Under the pieces are notes generated by a model that saw nothing but the letters and a program-made list of their open reading frames with translations, did no database searches and was not told the DNA's origin. From positions 2,886,035 to 2,950,034 of the forward strand of contig NZ_AP018933.1 of assembly GCF_003610015.1 (NCBI RefSeq): a stretch of 64,000 nt of DNA, written 5' to 3'. The position numbers and the translations under genes were made by a program. The stretch's first letter is position 1, and every line of letters starts with the position of its first letter. This document shows, in pieces, positions 16,273 to 25,529 of the stretch. The stretch comes from Zymobacter palmae. GTDB taxonomy: Bacteria; Pseudomonadota; Gammaproteobacteria; Pseudomonadales; Halomonadaceae.

Positions 16273-16358
16273 GGACATCGGCGGCGCGCAGCTGCCGTAT
16301 CCGTTCTCGATTTCCGACTGTTCGACTACAGAACAGTTCAGTATAGGGTGAGTTATTC

Positions 16359-17009
16359 ATGACGATCGCAGTAATCGACTACGGAATGGGCAATCTCCAC
16401 TCCGTCGCTAAGGCGCTGGAACACATCGCAAATGAGCCGGTCGTGATCACGCGGGACGCTGACGTCCTGCAAGAAGCCGACCGCATCATTCTGCCCGGTC
16501 AAGGGGCGATTCGCGACTGCATGCATGCGCTGGAAGACACCGGACTGATGCCGCTGGTACGTACGCTGCTCAACGATGAACGCGTACCGCTGCTTGGCAT
16601 CTGTGTCGGCCAACAGATGTTGTTGACCGACAGCGAGGAGAACGGTGGCATCGCCTGCCTCGATTATATCCCCGGGCAGGTAAAACGCTTCCCTAACGGC
16701 ATGACCGATGAACAGGGCAGCCTGTTGAAGGTACCCCACATGGGCTGGAACGAAGTGGCGACCATCCGCAGCCACCCGCTGTGGGAAGGCATCGCGTCGG
16801 GCACGCGCTTCTACTTCGTGCACAGCTACTACGTCGAAGCGGCCGACCGCCATCACGTTCTCGCAACAACGCGCTACGGTGATGTCGATGCGCACGTCGC
16901 CATCGTCAAGGGCAGTAACGTCGCCGTACAGTTCCATCCGGAAAAGAGCTCGGACGCGGGGCTTCGCCTACTGCACAATTTTGTGAACTGGCAGCCAGAG
17001 CAGATCTGA
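16359..17009 (+). CDS. hisH: Imidazole glycerol phosphate synthase, glutaminase subunit
   Basis: The 216-residue protein is a class I glutamine amidotransferase: nucleophile Cys82 in LLGICVGQQML, and the His-Glu pair in VQFHPEKS near residue 195. HisH supplies ammonia from glutamine to HisF through an internal tunnel. It lies 86 bases after hisB and 57 before hisA in one transcription direction. Length and N-terminus (TIAVIDYGMGNLHSV) are typical. Confidence 0.97.
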   Translation: MTIAVIDYGMGNLHSVAKALEHIANEPVVITRDADVLQEADRIILPGQGAIRDCMHALEDTGLMPLVRTLLNDERVPLLGICVGQQMLLTDSEENGGIACLDYIPGQVKRFPNGMTDEQGSLLKVPHMGWNEVATIRSHPLWEGIASGTRFYFVHSYYVEAADRHHVLATTRYGDVDAHVAIVKGSNVAVQFHPEKSSDAGLRLLHNFVNWQPEQI

Positions 17010-17066
17010 TCCAGCACCACACGCCTTCTCTTTTTACGTTTTACGCTTTCATCAAGGAAAACAACA

Positions 17067-17807
17067 ATGCTGGTCATTCCCGCGATCGATCTCAAGGACG
17101 GCCACTGCGTGCGCCTGAAGCAGGGCCGTATGGACGATGCCACCGATTATGGCGCTGACCCGGTTGCCATGGCACGCCGCTGGGTCGACGCTGGCGCGCG
17201 CCGCCTGCACCTTGTCGATCTCAATGGCGCGTTTGCTGGTCGCCCGGTCAACGCTGACGCCGTCACCGCCATCGCCAAAGCCTTTCCTGACCTGCCGATC
17301 CAGATCGGCGGCGGCATTCGTTCCCGCGAAATCATCGACCGCTACTTCGATGCAGGTGTCAGCTACGTCATTATCGGCACTAAAGCCGTCAAAGAGCCAG
17401 AATTCGTCACCGAAATGGCATCGCTGTACGGCGAACGTATCATCGTCGGCTTGGATGCACACGATGGCATGGTGGCCACCGACGGCTGGGCGGAAACCTC
17501 TAATATCCGCGCCGTCGACCTAGCGCGCCGCTTTGCCGCTGACGGCGTAGGTGCCATCGTTTATACCGACATCTCTCGCGACGGCATGATGCAGGGGGTC
17601 AACGTTGAAGCGACGGCCGAGCTGGCACGCAAGGGCGGTCTGCCCGTCATCGCCTCCGGCGGCGTCACCAATCTCGACGATATCCGCGCGCTGGTCGATG
17701 CCAGCGAGCATAGCGCCATCATGGGGGCCATCACAGGCCGAGCCATCTATGAAGGCACGCTGGACGTCGCCGACGCGCAGCGCCTCTGCGATGAACACGC
17801 TCGCTAA
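17067..17807 (+). CDS. hisA: ProFAR isomerase HisA
   Basis: A 246-residue beta/alpha barrel catalysing the Amadori rearrangement of ProFAR to PRFAR. The half-barrel repeat features are present: catalytic Asp in [16 protein letters not shown], Asp in [14 protein letters not shown], and phosphate-binding IQIGGGIRS and [12 protein letters not shown]. The ribosome site AAGGAAAAC precedes the ATG. It sits between hisH and hisF. Confidence 0.97.
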   Translation: MLVIPAIDLKDGHCVRLKQGRMDDATDYGADPVAMARRWVDAGARRLHLVDLNGAFAGRPVNADAVTAIAKAFPDLPIQIGGGIRSREIIDRYFDAGVSYVIIGTKAVKEPEFVTEMASLYGERIIVGLDAHDGMVATDGWAETSNIRAVDLARRFAADGVGAIVYTDISRDGMMQGVNVEATAELARKGGLPVIASGGVTNLDDIRALVDASEHSAIMGAITGRAIYEGTLDVADAQRLCDEHAR

Positions 17808-17831
17808 TCCATCTCCGCGCAGGAACACGCC

Positions 17832-18605
17832 ATGAGTCTTGCTAAACGCATCATCCCTTGCCTTGACGTCGATCAGGGCCGTGTCGTGAAAGGCGTCAAC
17901 TTCGTCGACATTCGCGACGCAGGTGATCCCGTTGAGGTCGCCAAACGCTATAACGCTCAGCAAGCTGACGAGCTGACCTTCCTCGACATCAGCGCCAGCC
18001 ATGAAGGCCGCGGCACAACGCTGGACATGGTCAGCCGCATCGCCAGCGAGGTGTTCATTCCACTGACCGTCGGTGGAGGCATCCGTACCTGTGACGATAT
18101 TCGCGCATTGCTGAATGCGGGGGCCGACAAAGTGTCGATCAACACCGCCGCCGTCACGCACCCTGAGTTCGTCCGTGAAGCCTCCGATCGCTTCGGCAAT
18201 CAGTGCATTGTGGTCGCCATCGACGCCAAGCGCGTTTCCGCCGATGGCGAACCGCTGCGCTGGGAAATTTTCACGCACGGCGGCCGTAATGGCACCGGAC
18301 TGGACGCCATCGAGTGGTCACGCAAGATGGTGGAATACGGCGCAGGCGAGCTGCTAGTCACCAGTATGGACCGTGACGGCACCCGCTCCGGTTTCGATCT
18401 AGCACTGACCCGCGCCATCAGCGATGCCGTATCGGTACCGGTTATCGCCTCAGGCGGCGTCGGTTCACTGGAAGACCTTGCTGATGGCGTTACGGAAGGC
18501 CATGCGGATGCAGTGCTGGCCGCCAGCATCTTCCACTTTGGTGAACACACCATTGCAGAAGCCAAGCAGTGCATGGCCGCACGCGGCATCACCGTTCGTC
18601 AGTAA
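17832..18605 (+). CDS. hisF: Imidazole glycerol phosphate synthase, cyclase subunit
   Basis: This 257-residue barrel shares ancestry with HisA and joins HisH. Catalytic Asp residues lie in [14 protein letters not shown] and VVAIDAKRV; phosphate loops are [12 protein letters not shown] and [12 protein letters not shown]. It forms imidazole glycerol phosphate and AICAR. It follows hisA by 24 bases and is followed by a strong terminator, so it is probably the last gene of this cluster. Confidence 0.97.
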   Translation: MSLAKRIIPCLDVDQGRVVKGVNFVDIRDAGDPVEVAKRYNAQQADELTFLDISASHEGRGTTLDMVSRIASEVFIPLTVGGGIRTCDDIRALLNAGADKVSINTAAVTHPEFVREASDRFGNQCIVVAIDAKRVSADGEPLRWEIFTHGGRNGTGLDAIEWSRKMVEYGAGELLVTSMDRDGTRSGFDLALTRAISDAVSVPVIASGGVGSLEDLADGVTEGHADAVLAASIFHFGEHTIAEAKQCMAARGITVRQ

Positions 18606-18648
18606 GCCCTCTGGCCGCGAGCGGCTGACCACGCCGCCCGCCGACAGC

Positions 18649-18685
18649 AAAAAAGGCAGGCTCCCGAAAGGAGACTGCCTTTTTT
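18649..18685. terminator. Bidirectional terminator between hisF and yjaG
   Basis: A-run, GGCAG stem extended by CTCC/GGAG around GAAA, CTGCC stem and T-run form a near-symmetric hairpin serving both the hisF transcript and the convergent yjaG transcript. Confidence 0.88.
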
Positions 18686-18709
18686 CACTCATGCACGATA
18701 CCGACAGGT

Positions 18710-19318
18710 TCAGTCGTCGTTCAGCGATAGCCCAAGATTGCTCACGCCGTCGTTCTGTCCCATGCGCCGCAGCATCTTCAGTGCCTCGCGTGACGTACCC
18801 GCCTCATACAGCGCATCCAGAATACCGTCTTGAAAGTCGCATTCATCAGCCATCAGGGGATGTGCGTCGATGCGTTGCTGCCATTCCGACTCAGCCAGTG
18901 CTTCATCACTCTGCATCATCACCAGCTGCGCCACACCGTGCGCCGACAAGCGAGACACCTCGACGGCGCCGCCCTTGCGGTCGGTGGCCATGCTTTCCAG
19001 CAGTGTGGACAGCGCCATCAGCGCGTCACCGGCCATCCGGGCACCGAAACTGTCCTCATCTTCGGCCAGCCGTTCTTCCAGAGCCGCCAGCTTTTCTTCC
19101 TGCAGCAGGAAGTCGATCTGCGCCTGCGGCGTCATCAACGCTTCCCATACCAGACCAAGGGCATTGTCCGCACGCTTCACCTGCTTTTTCTCAAGCTCGG
19201 AGAGCGCCGCATAGAAATGCAGGTTGATCAGCATGCGTTCGGCCAAAGCGGCCATAAATGCCTGTGCGTCACGCTCGCTGAGCGCATGTATACGGGATTC
19301 GCGTTGCTGTTCGTTCAT
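18710..19318 (-). CDS. yjaG: YjaG-like DUF416 protein
   Basis: I choose the ATG at 19318, giving 202 residues as in E. coli YjaG. The N-terminal ALSERDAQAFMAALAERML and the following ALGLVWEALMTP match the DUF416 pattern. The protein is helical, acidic and probably cytosolic; its biochemical role is not established. It lies between hisF (convergent) and the alkyltransferase-like gene, on the same strand as radA. Confidence 0.78.
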   Translation of the reverse strand: MNEQQRESRIHALSERDAQAFMAALAERMLINLHFYAALSELEKKQVKRADNALGLVWEALMTPQAQIDFLLQEEKLAALEERLAEDEDSFGARMAGDALMALSTLLESMATDRKGGAVEVSRLSAHGVAQLVMMQSDEALAESEWQQRIDAHPLMADECDFQDGILDALYEAGTSREALKMLRRMGQNDGVSNLGLSLNDD

Positions 19319-19343
19319 GGGTATCCAGTGACAGATTAGAGGT

Positions 19344-19649
19344 TCAAGGCCAGAAGAAACGAGGTTCGATGCGACCACGCGCGTCAAAGCGGATGCCTTC
19401 GCCCTCCAGCAGCTCGCGCTGATGGGTATTGCCGCCGTGGTCAGCCAGAGTGCGATCGCTGCGCACTACGCGATGCCACGGAAGACCGTGCCCGCGTGGC
19501 AACTGGCGCATAAAGGAACCTACGCTGCGCGCCGACGTTCCTTCGGTCATCCGTGCAATGGTGCCATAACCCGTCACGCGGCCGTAAGGAATTCGCGCCA
19601 CAACGCTCAGCACCTGCTCGCGGGGAGAGACTCTACCGTTATCACTCAT
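19344..19649 (-). CDS. Alkyltransferase-like DNA damage protein (ATL)
   Basis: The 101-residue protein matches the DNA-binding half of O6-alkylguanine transferase, but the active-site PCHR motif reads PWHR, with Trp58 in place of the acceptor cysteine. The helix-turn-helix RSVGSFMRQLPRG with its arginine finger is intact. Proteins of this kind (E. coli YbaZ, yeast Atl1) cannot transfer alkyl groups; they bind and flip O6-alkylguanine and hand bulky lesions to nucleotide excision repair. It sits three bases from the end of radA on the same strand. Confidence 0.93.
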   Translation of the reverse strand: MSDNGRVSPREQVLSVVARIPYGRVTGYGTIARMTEGTSARSVGSFMRQLPRGHGLPWHRVVRSDRTLADHGGNTHQRELLEGEGIRFDARGRIEPRFFWP

Positions 19650-19651
19650 GG

Positions 19652-21025
19652 CTACAGCTCCGCTAGTGCTTCGCTAAGCTTTTCGACCCCGATAACCTTC
19701 ATGCCCTCTGGAATCTGGCGCGGCATGTTGCTCTTAGGCACAATCGCACGCGTAAACCCATGCTTGGCCGCTTCGACAATGCGTTCCTGACCGCTGGGCA
19801 CCGGACGGATCTCACCGGACAACCCTACTTCGCCGAACACGACCATATCCCGCGGTAACGGCTGATTGCGAAGGCTAGACACGACGGCAAACAGCAGTGC
19901 CAAGTCGGCACTGGTTTCTAGCACCTTCACCCCACCGACCACGTTCAAGAAGACATCCTGATCGCCCGTGAACATGCCACCGTGCTTGTGCAATACCGCC
20001 AGCAACATAGCCAGACGCTGAGCGTCTAGCCCCACTGCCACGCGGCGTGGGTTGCCAAACGCTGATTCATCCAGCAGCGCCTGCACTTCGACCAACAGCG
20101 GCCGCGTCCCTTCCCAGACCACCATCACCACACTGCCAGGTGCCTGATCTTCCGTACGGGACAGGAATATCGCGCTCGGATTCTTCACTTCCTTGAGACC
20201 GTGCTCAAGCATCGCGAAAACCCCCAGCTCATTGACAGCCCCAAAGCGGTTCTTCTGCCCACGCAGAGTACGGAAACGCGAATCGGCCCCTCCTTCCAGC
20301 AGCAGCGATGCATCGATCATGTGCTCAAGCACCTTGGGGCCCGCCAGCGTACCGTCCTTGGTCACGTGCCCGACCAGCAACAGTACCGTACCCGTCTGCT
20401 TGGCAAAGCGTGTCAGCGCGGCTGCCGATTCACGTACCTGCGACACGCTACCGGGTGCAGAACTGATCTCCTCCAGATGCATGGTTTGAATGGAGTCGAT
20501 GATCAGCACCTTTGGCTGCTGCTGTTCGACCGTCGATAGCACGTTCTCGACACTGGTCTCTGCCAGCATCGACAGCCCCTTCACCGGCAGCTGCAGACGA
20601 TGGGCGCGCATCGCGACCTGGCTCAGCGATTCTTCACCCGTGACATACAACACCTTGTGTTGCTGCGCCAGCTTGCATGCCGTCTGCAGCAGCAGTGTCG
20701 ATTTACCTGCCCCAGGGTGCCCCCCCAGCAGCACTGCCGAACCGGGGACAAGCCCGCCCCCCAGTACACGGTCGAATTCTTCGAACGTCGAGGAAATACG
20801 CGGCACTTCCGTCAAATCGACAGCAGAAAGGTCAACCACATCTCGCACCGTAGCACCGGCATAGCCACCGCGCCCATCCGTCCGGGGCGATGCAGCCGAT
20901 GCACGCGCCGACAAGCGCACCTCGCTCAACGTGTTCCATTCACGGCACTGGGTACACTGCCCTTGCCACTTGCCGTATTCAGCACCGCATTCGGTGCATA
21001 CGAATGCCGTCTTGGCCTTCGCCAT
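19652..21025 (-). CDS. radA: DNA repair helicase-like protein RadA/Sms
   Basis: The 457-residue protein has the complete RadA layout: a C4 zinc finger (CTECGAEYGKWQGQCTQC, about 10-27), a RecA-like ATPase with Walker A GGHPGAGKST (about 101-110) and Walker B KVLIIDSIQTM, the RadA-specific KNRFG motif near 258, and a C-terminal Lon-like domain (about 290-450). RadA drives branch migration in recombination repair. It is followed by the ATL gene on the same strand with two bases between. Confidence 0.97.
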   Translation of the reverse strand: MAKAKTAFVCTECGAEYGKWQGQCTQCREWNTLSEVRLSARASAASPRTDGRGGYAGATVRDVVDLSAVDLTEVPRISSTFEEFDRVLGGGLVPGSAVLLGGHPGAGKSTLLLQTACKLAQQHKVLYVTGEESLSQVAMRAHRLQLPVKGLSMLAETSVENVLSTVEQQQPKVLIIDSIQTMHLEEISSAPGSVSQVRESAAALTRFAKQTGTVLLLVGHVTKDGTLAGPKVLEHMIDASLLLEGGADSRFRTLRGQKNRFGAVNELGVFAMLEHGLKEVKNPSAIFLSRTEDQAPGSVVMVVWEGTRPLLVEVQALLDESAFGNPRRVAVGLDAQRLAMLLAVLHKHGGMFTGDQDVFLNVVGGVKVLETSADLALLFAVVSSLRNQPLPRDMVVFGEVGLSGEIRPVPSGQERIVEAAKHGFTRAIVPKSNMPRQIPEGMKVIGVEKLSEALAEL

Positions 21026-21104
21026 TCACTTACCCCTTCGAGATGACAGGGGCGACGGCACAGCCATCGCCCCGTAGGACGGTTCTTGCGACAGCGACGC
21101 TCCG

Positions 21105-21608
21105 TCAGGAAGTAGGGTCCTGCTTGCGCCACCCCTCGGTGGAAGGCTCCAGGTTCAGTCTCAAGCCCCGCCCGTTTTCGTAGCGCTGCAACTGGCCGTC
21201 GATCAGCTCCAGTGTCTTGCCGTCGATCTGCTGAAAATGGAACATGGTCTGAGGATCGGCCTGCTGATCCAGCAGGTTGATGACCTCTGCGGAAGGATCA
21301 GCCGGCGTGCCCTGCAACCGATCCCACGACCCGGTATAGCGACGTCCACCTTGGGCACCTTCATGCTCAACGTACTTAGCGTCCATGATGAAGGTATGGT
21401 CTTTGGCATTGCTGCTATCCAGCCCGTTCAGCACTAACCGTGTCTCGATCCGGCTACAGTGTTTGCACGGCAGGTTGCCACTATATACCTGCGTCTTCAC
21501 CGCCGGCGGCAGAGGTCCTTCCGGCACCCCACCCTTGTGCGCAGAACCCGCACAGCCAGCCAGCACGACGACCATCATCGACAGCGCCCATTTCACGATC
21601 TGTTTCAT
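21105..21608 (-). CDS. NlpE-like outer-membrane lipoprotein
   Basis: The 167-residue protein has a lipoprotein signal ending in the lipobox LAGC (Cys19). The mature part contains VYSGNLPCKHCSRIETRL, the CxxC-bearing start of the NlpE N-terminal barrel, and later GSWDRLQGTPAD and MFHFQQIDGKTLELID typical of that fold. NlpE relays copper and surface stress to the Cpx system in enterics; here only the N-terminal domain is present, as in many shorter relatives. It stands alone, downstream-facing towards radA. Confidence 0.8.
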   Translation of the reverse strand: MKQIVKWALSMMVVVLAGCAGSAHKGGVPEGPLPPAVKTQVYSGNLPCKHCSRIETRLVLNGLDSSNAKDHTFIMDAKYVEHEGAQGGRRYTGSWDRLQGTPADPSAEVINLLDQQADPQTMFHFQQIDGKTLELIDGQLQRYENGRGLRLNLEPSTEGWRKQDPTS

Positions 21609-21867
21609 GCTGCTCTCCTTGCGTGCAAGTGATGCACCGTAATATCCAGTACAGTTCAGCGGCAGAGTCCGTCGTTCCTGACGGGTAGCGTTCAGCCTAA
21701 CATGACAGCACGCTCGAAGGTGATAACGACCATAGCCTTAGCCCACCGCATGCCCTCCCCTTGCACCACTTCAGCTTACGCGCCACTATGGAAGCCAAGC
21801 ACACCGGAATGGTTCTGGCCTGCTGAGCATTTCAATAACAATGATCACGTACCACAAGTGAGACGAT

Positions 21868-22941
21868 ATGAGCAGATTCTGGAGTCCCGCCCTACATGAC
21901 TTGACCCCGTATACGCCCGGTGAGCAACCTCGCCAGCGTCTGGTCAAGCTGAACACCAACGAAAACCCGTATGCTCCTGCACCGGGCGTTCGCGATCTGC
22001 TCGATCATTTCGATACACAACAGCTTCGGCTCTACCCGGATCCAGAATCTACGGCCCTGCGCCAGACGCTTGCCGAGGTTTATCAGGTGCCCGTCGAATG
22101 CATCTTCGTGGGCAACGGCTCCGATGAAGTGCTGGCGCTGGCTTTCGCAGCCTTCTTCCGCCAGCCCGAACCGCTACTGATGCCATCGCTCAGCTACAGC
22201 TTCTATCCCGTTTACTGCAACCTGTACGGCATCAACGCCGAACGCATTCCCCTAGCCGAAGACTGGTCGGTCGACCTTGATGCCTTCGACCGCCCCAACG
22301 GCGGTATCGCGATCGCCAACCCCAATGCACCAACCGGTCACGCACACAAGCGCGATGCCATTGCCAACTTGCTGGCACGCCAGAAGGACAAGGTCGTACT
22401 GGTGGATGAAGCCTACGTCGATTTTGGTGCTGAAAGCTGCCTGCCGCTGATCCCAGAGCACGACAATCTGCTTATCGTCAGCACCTTCTCCAAATCGCGC
22501 TCGCTCGCGGGCCTACGTATCGGCTTCGCCATCGGTTCCCGCGAACTGATCGAAGGGCTGGAGCGCATCAAAAATGCCTTCAACTCCTACCCAATCGACC
22601 GTCTGGCCGAACAGGTCGCGATTGTTTCGCTGAAGGATCAGGAGCACTTCGAGAAGACTCGCCAAGCCATCATCGACACGCGCACTTGGAGCGTCGAAGC
22701 ACTGCGACAACGCCACTTCGATGTGCTGCCGTCGAACGCCAACTTCGTACTGGCACGCCCGACCACACGGCCGGCGGTAGAGGTATTCAACGCACTGCGT
22801 GAACAAGGCATCGTCGTTCGCTACTTCAACACCCCGGAGCTGAGCGACTGGCTACGCATCTCGATCGGTACCGACGATGAAATGCAGCAGCTGATCAACG
22901 CGTTGGACGGCATTCTGCCCGGCGAAGGCCAGCACCCATGA
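21868..22941 (+). CDS. hisC: Histidinol-phosphate aminotransferase
   Basis: The 357-residue class I/II PLP aminotransferase has the PLP lysine at Lys209 in STFSKSRSLAG, KLNTNENPYAP near the N-terminus and ANPNAPTGH in the cofactor cleft. It converts imidazole acetol phosphate to histidinol phosphate. The ATG at 21868 fits the family start. It is 3.3 kb from hisF and on the same strand but separated by minus-strand genes, so it is transcribed separately. It overlaps the following VOC gene by four bases. Confidence 0.95.
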   Translation: MSRFWSPALHDLTPYTPGEQPRQRLVKLNTNENPYAPAPGVRDLLDHFDTQQLRLYPDPESTALRQTLAEVYQVPVECIFVGNGSDEVLALAFAAFFRQPEPLLMPSLSYSFYPVYCNLYGINAERIPLAEDWSVDLDAFDRPNGGIAIANPNAPTGHAHKRDAIANLLARQKDKVVLVDEAYVDFGAESCLPLIPEHDNLLIVSTFSKSRSLAGLRIGFAIGSRELIEGLERIKNAFNSYPIDRLAEQVAIVSLKDQEHFEKTRQAIIDTRTWSVEALRQRHFDVLPSNANFVLARPTTRPAVEVFNALREQGIVVRYFNTPELSDWLRISIGTDDEMQQLINALDGILPGEGQHP

Positions 22942-23351
22942 CCCCAAATGTGATCGGGGTACATCATGTCGCCCTTATCACCGCGGACTATCCGCGTGCC
23001 CGTCACTTCTATGTAGAGGTGCTGGGCGCAGAAATCATCGCGGAAACATGGCGCGAAGCGCGCCAAAGCTACAAGCTCGACCTCCGGCTGGGTAACGCCC
23101 AGCTGGAGCTGTTTTCCTTCCCATCACCGCCCCCACGCCCCAGCTACCCCGAAGCATGTGGCCTGCGCCACCTCGCCTTTGCCGTTACCGATATCGACCA
23201 CAGCGTCGCTGCATTGACCTCACAGGGTATTACCTGTGAACCCATTCGCATTGACCCACTGACACAGCAGCGCTTCACATTCTTCAGCGACCCCGATGGC
23301 ACCCCTCTTGAACTCTATGAAACGCCTGTGACACAGCGTAGCAGCCGGTAA
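22938..23351 (+). CDS. YaeR-like glyoxalase/VOC-family protein
   Basis: The 137-residue protein has two beta-alpha-beta-beta-beta VOC modules with metal-ligand positions in GVHHVALIT, CGLRHLAFAV and TPLELYE, and the YaeR-like phrase ARHFYVEVLGAEII. YaeR (GloA2) proteins are single-domain relatives of glyoxalase I whose substrate is unsettled. Translational coupling to hisC by ATGA overlap is unexpected and may be chance packing. Confidence 0.88.
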   Translation: MTPNVIGVHHVALITADYPRARHFYVEVLGAEIIAETWREARQSYKLDLRLGNAQLELFSFPSPPPRPSYPEACGLRHLAFAVTDIDHSVAALTSQGITCEPIRIDPLTQQRFTFFSDPDGTPLELYETPVTQRSSR

Positions 23352-23558
23352 TCCCTCGCCGACTTTTAATCTCAAAATAATGAATAGAACCAGCATTATA
23401 AAATGCCTACTCTTACCGACAGGCAACACTCCTGTACCTTTATCCGGTAGATAGTGCATTCCCAAATGATAACGTTTCCTTACGGTCTGTTATCAACGGT
23501 CTCATGCCTACTGGATCACTCGCACCGGGGTCATGAGCTTGCCTAAAGAGCAGCAACG

Positions 23559-25202
23559 ATGCCCAATCCATCCGTTTCTTCCAACAAAAGCGTGTACTGC
23601 CCGACCCTTCACGATTACTGGCAGCACACAGCTCCAACGCTCAATCTCCGTATCAACTTTGCCCAATTGCTGCTTTGCCACCCCCAGATGGATAAGACAG
23701 CGGTGGCAAGCCCAGATGGCGACCTAACGTATCGTCAGCTATTTCATGAGACCTGTCGTACCGCTTTGGCACTCGCACAGCGCGGTATACACCCAGAAGA
23801 GCGCGTCCTCATCGCACTTGATGATGATCATATGCAGCTCTGCCTTGCATTGGGATGCTGGGCCATCGGCGCAATTCCCGTACTGATAAACCCCCAGCTC
23901 GGTGCCGCCTCTTTTGATCACATAGTGAACGATATAACCCCCGCCCTATGCGTCGTTCGCAGCGATCGCGCGGCGGAAGCACGGGAGGCGCTGGACAATA
24001 TCGACGTGGCGACGACCCTACTGCCAGTGCCTCCCCACGCATTTCTGACAGAGATGGACTGGCGCCTCAGCGATGGGGATCCCACGTGGCGCGATTTTCA
24101 TCTTTGCCTTTCAGACCGAGTACACACCATCCAGTACTCTTCCGGCACGACGGGCACCGCAAAAGGCGTCATGCATAGCGCTCAAGCGCTACTGGACTTT
24201 GTTCGCTGCCAAATGCTCGGATTCCTAGGATTTCTTGCCGAAGACGTTATCTACGCGATCCCCCGCACTTTCTTTTCCTATGGACTGTTGCATAACCTCA
24301 TCAACCCGCTAAGTACCAATGCCACCACCGTCCGAGACAGCCACTGGCCCGCGCCAGAGAGGATCATCGAAAATATCCAGCGCTATCGTCCAAGCATGCT
24401 CCTTGGCGTCCCACTGCACTTTCAAAGCCTGCTAGATAACGCAGAAAACCTCCCACCACACTACAGACCGCGCTTCATACTCGCAGGCGGATCGCCGCTA
24501 TCCCGCAGACTTATTCAACGCTGGCACGATACCTGTGGCACCTGGATACACGATGCGGTCGGCTCATCAGAAACGCCAGGGTTCATCGCCACGACATTCC
24601 CTCACAGCCCCCTCAAATGTAACGGCGTGGGCTATGTCACACCTGCCTGCGATATCCGACTGCTTGATGAACATCGGCAACCCGTTGCTCAAGGCGCTCT
24701 AGGTGAGCTATGGGTTCACAGTCATTTCTTATCTATGGGCTATTGGAATAACCCGTCGCTCACGGCACAGCGATTCCTCTGTGATAAAGAAGGGCATCGC
24801 TGGCATGCCACAGGCGACATATTCAGAGAGGATGAGCATAGATGCCTACATTTCGAAGGAAGAAGGGATGACTGCTTCAAGATAAAAGGGCGCTGGGTCA
24901 CCCCTATCGAGGTCGAAGAAAAGGTGCTGCAGCATATTCCGTCCATCACCAGCTGCCTGTTGATCGAGGGACCAATGAAAAACGGCATTACAGGATCGGT
25001 GCTATTCGTTGAGACACACCAATTCCAATCAACAGACACTCTATCCCGCGAAATCAGCAGCGCCCTATCTACTCTAGAAAGCTATAAACATCCAACGTGC
25101 TGCCAGATCATGTCGCGCTTACCGACCAACACAAACGGTAAGCCCGATCGCAAAGCGCTGCGTCCACAGGTTCCCGATATTTTGGCTCGTTATTCTGCTT
25201 AG
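23559..25202 (+). CDS. Benzoate-CoA-ligase-like acyl-CoA synthetase
   Basis: The 547-residue protein belongs to the ANL adenylating superfamily. The AMP-binding loop YSSGTTGTAKG (about 192-202), the DAVGSSETPG segment, the hinge GRRDDCFKIKGRWV and the catalytic lysine in TNTNGKPDRKAL are all present. Overall layout resembles benzoate/4-hydroxybenzoate-CoA ligases. No aromatic degradation genes, carrier protein or condensation enzyme lie nearby, so substrate cannot be set. It is transcribed alone; its N-terminal 35 residues are unusual and a later start is possible. Confidence 0.82.
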   Translation: MPNPSVSSNKSVYCPTLHDYWQHTAPTLNLRINFAQLLLCHPQMDKTAVASPDGDLTYRQLFHETCRTALALAQRGIHPEERVLIALDDDHMQLCLALGCWAIGAIPVLINPQLGAASFDHIVNDITPALCVVRSDRAAEAREALDNIDVATTLLPVPPHAFLTEMDWRLSDGDPTWRDFHLCLSDRVHTIQYSSGTTGTAKGVMHSAQALLDFVRCQMLGFLGFLAEDVIYAIPRTFFSYGLLHNLINPLSTNATTVRDSHWPAPERIIENIQRYRPSMLLGVPLHFQSLLDNAENLPPHYRPRFILAGGSPLSRRLIQRWHDTCGTWIHDAVGSSETPGFIATTFPHSPLKCNGVGYVTPACDIRLLDEHRQPVAQGALGELWVHSHFLSMGYWNNPSLTAQRFLCDKEGHRWHATGDIFREDEHRCLHFEGRRDDCFKIKGRWVTPIEVEEKVLQHIPSITSCLLIEGPMKNGITGSVLFVETHQFQSTDTLSREISSALSTLESYKHPTCCQIMSRLPTNTNGKPDRKALRPQVPDILARYSA

Positions 25203-25529
25203 AGTGTGTTTCATAACGCCAATACCGTGTCATTGAGGAGGTTTCAAACCATAAATTGCGGTAAAAGCCATCTATTTTAGAAAGGGCAAAATCAATTACT
25301 CAGGTTATGAATAGACTCTTAGAAATACGCTTTCACAGCGGTCTGGCTAGAGAGGTAACGACTAACCGTTCTTCCATAGGTGCCTAGCAACAACATCACT
25401 GCCTATCGTCTTTACCCTCTGCGGCGAGATCTACCGCTTTCAAACAAGATGGCCCCATCACTTAGTGATGGGGCCATCTCATACTCAACCATATTCTAAA
25501 GAATGAGTAGCTGCCTCTGAGGCTTAGGC
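25203..25529. other. Intergenic region with one terminator
   Basis: These 327 bases between convergent genes hold a strong hairpin (25448-25478) and no supportable gene. Confidence 0.6.
25448..25478. terminator. Long perfect hairpin downstream of kgtP
   Basis: Fourteen-base perfect arms (GATGGCCCCATCAC and its complement) around a three-base loop lie 50 bases after the kgtP stop. This is a strong hairpin; U-tracts are poor, but position fits termination of both convergent genes. Confidence 0.75.

Noticed and set aside
21609..21867. Histidine leader peptide before hisC
   Set aside because: No short frame with a run of His codons is present and hisC does not lead a his operon here.
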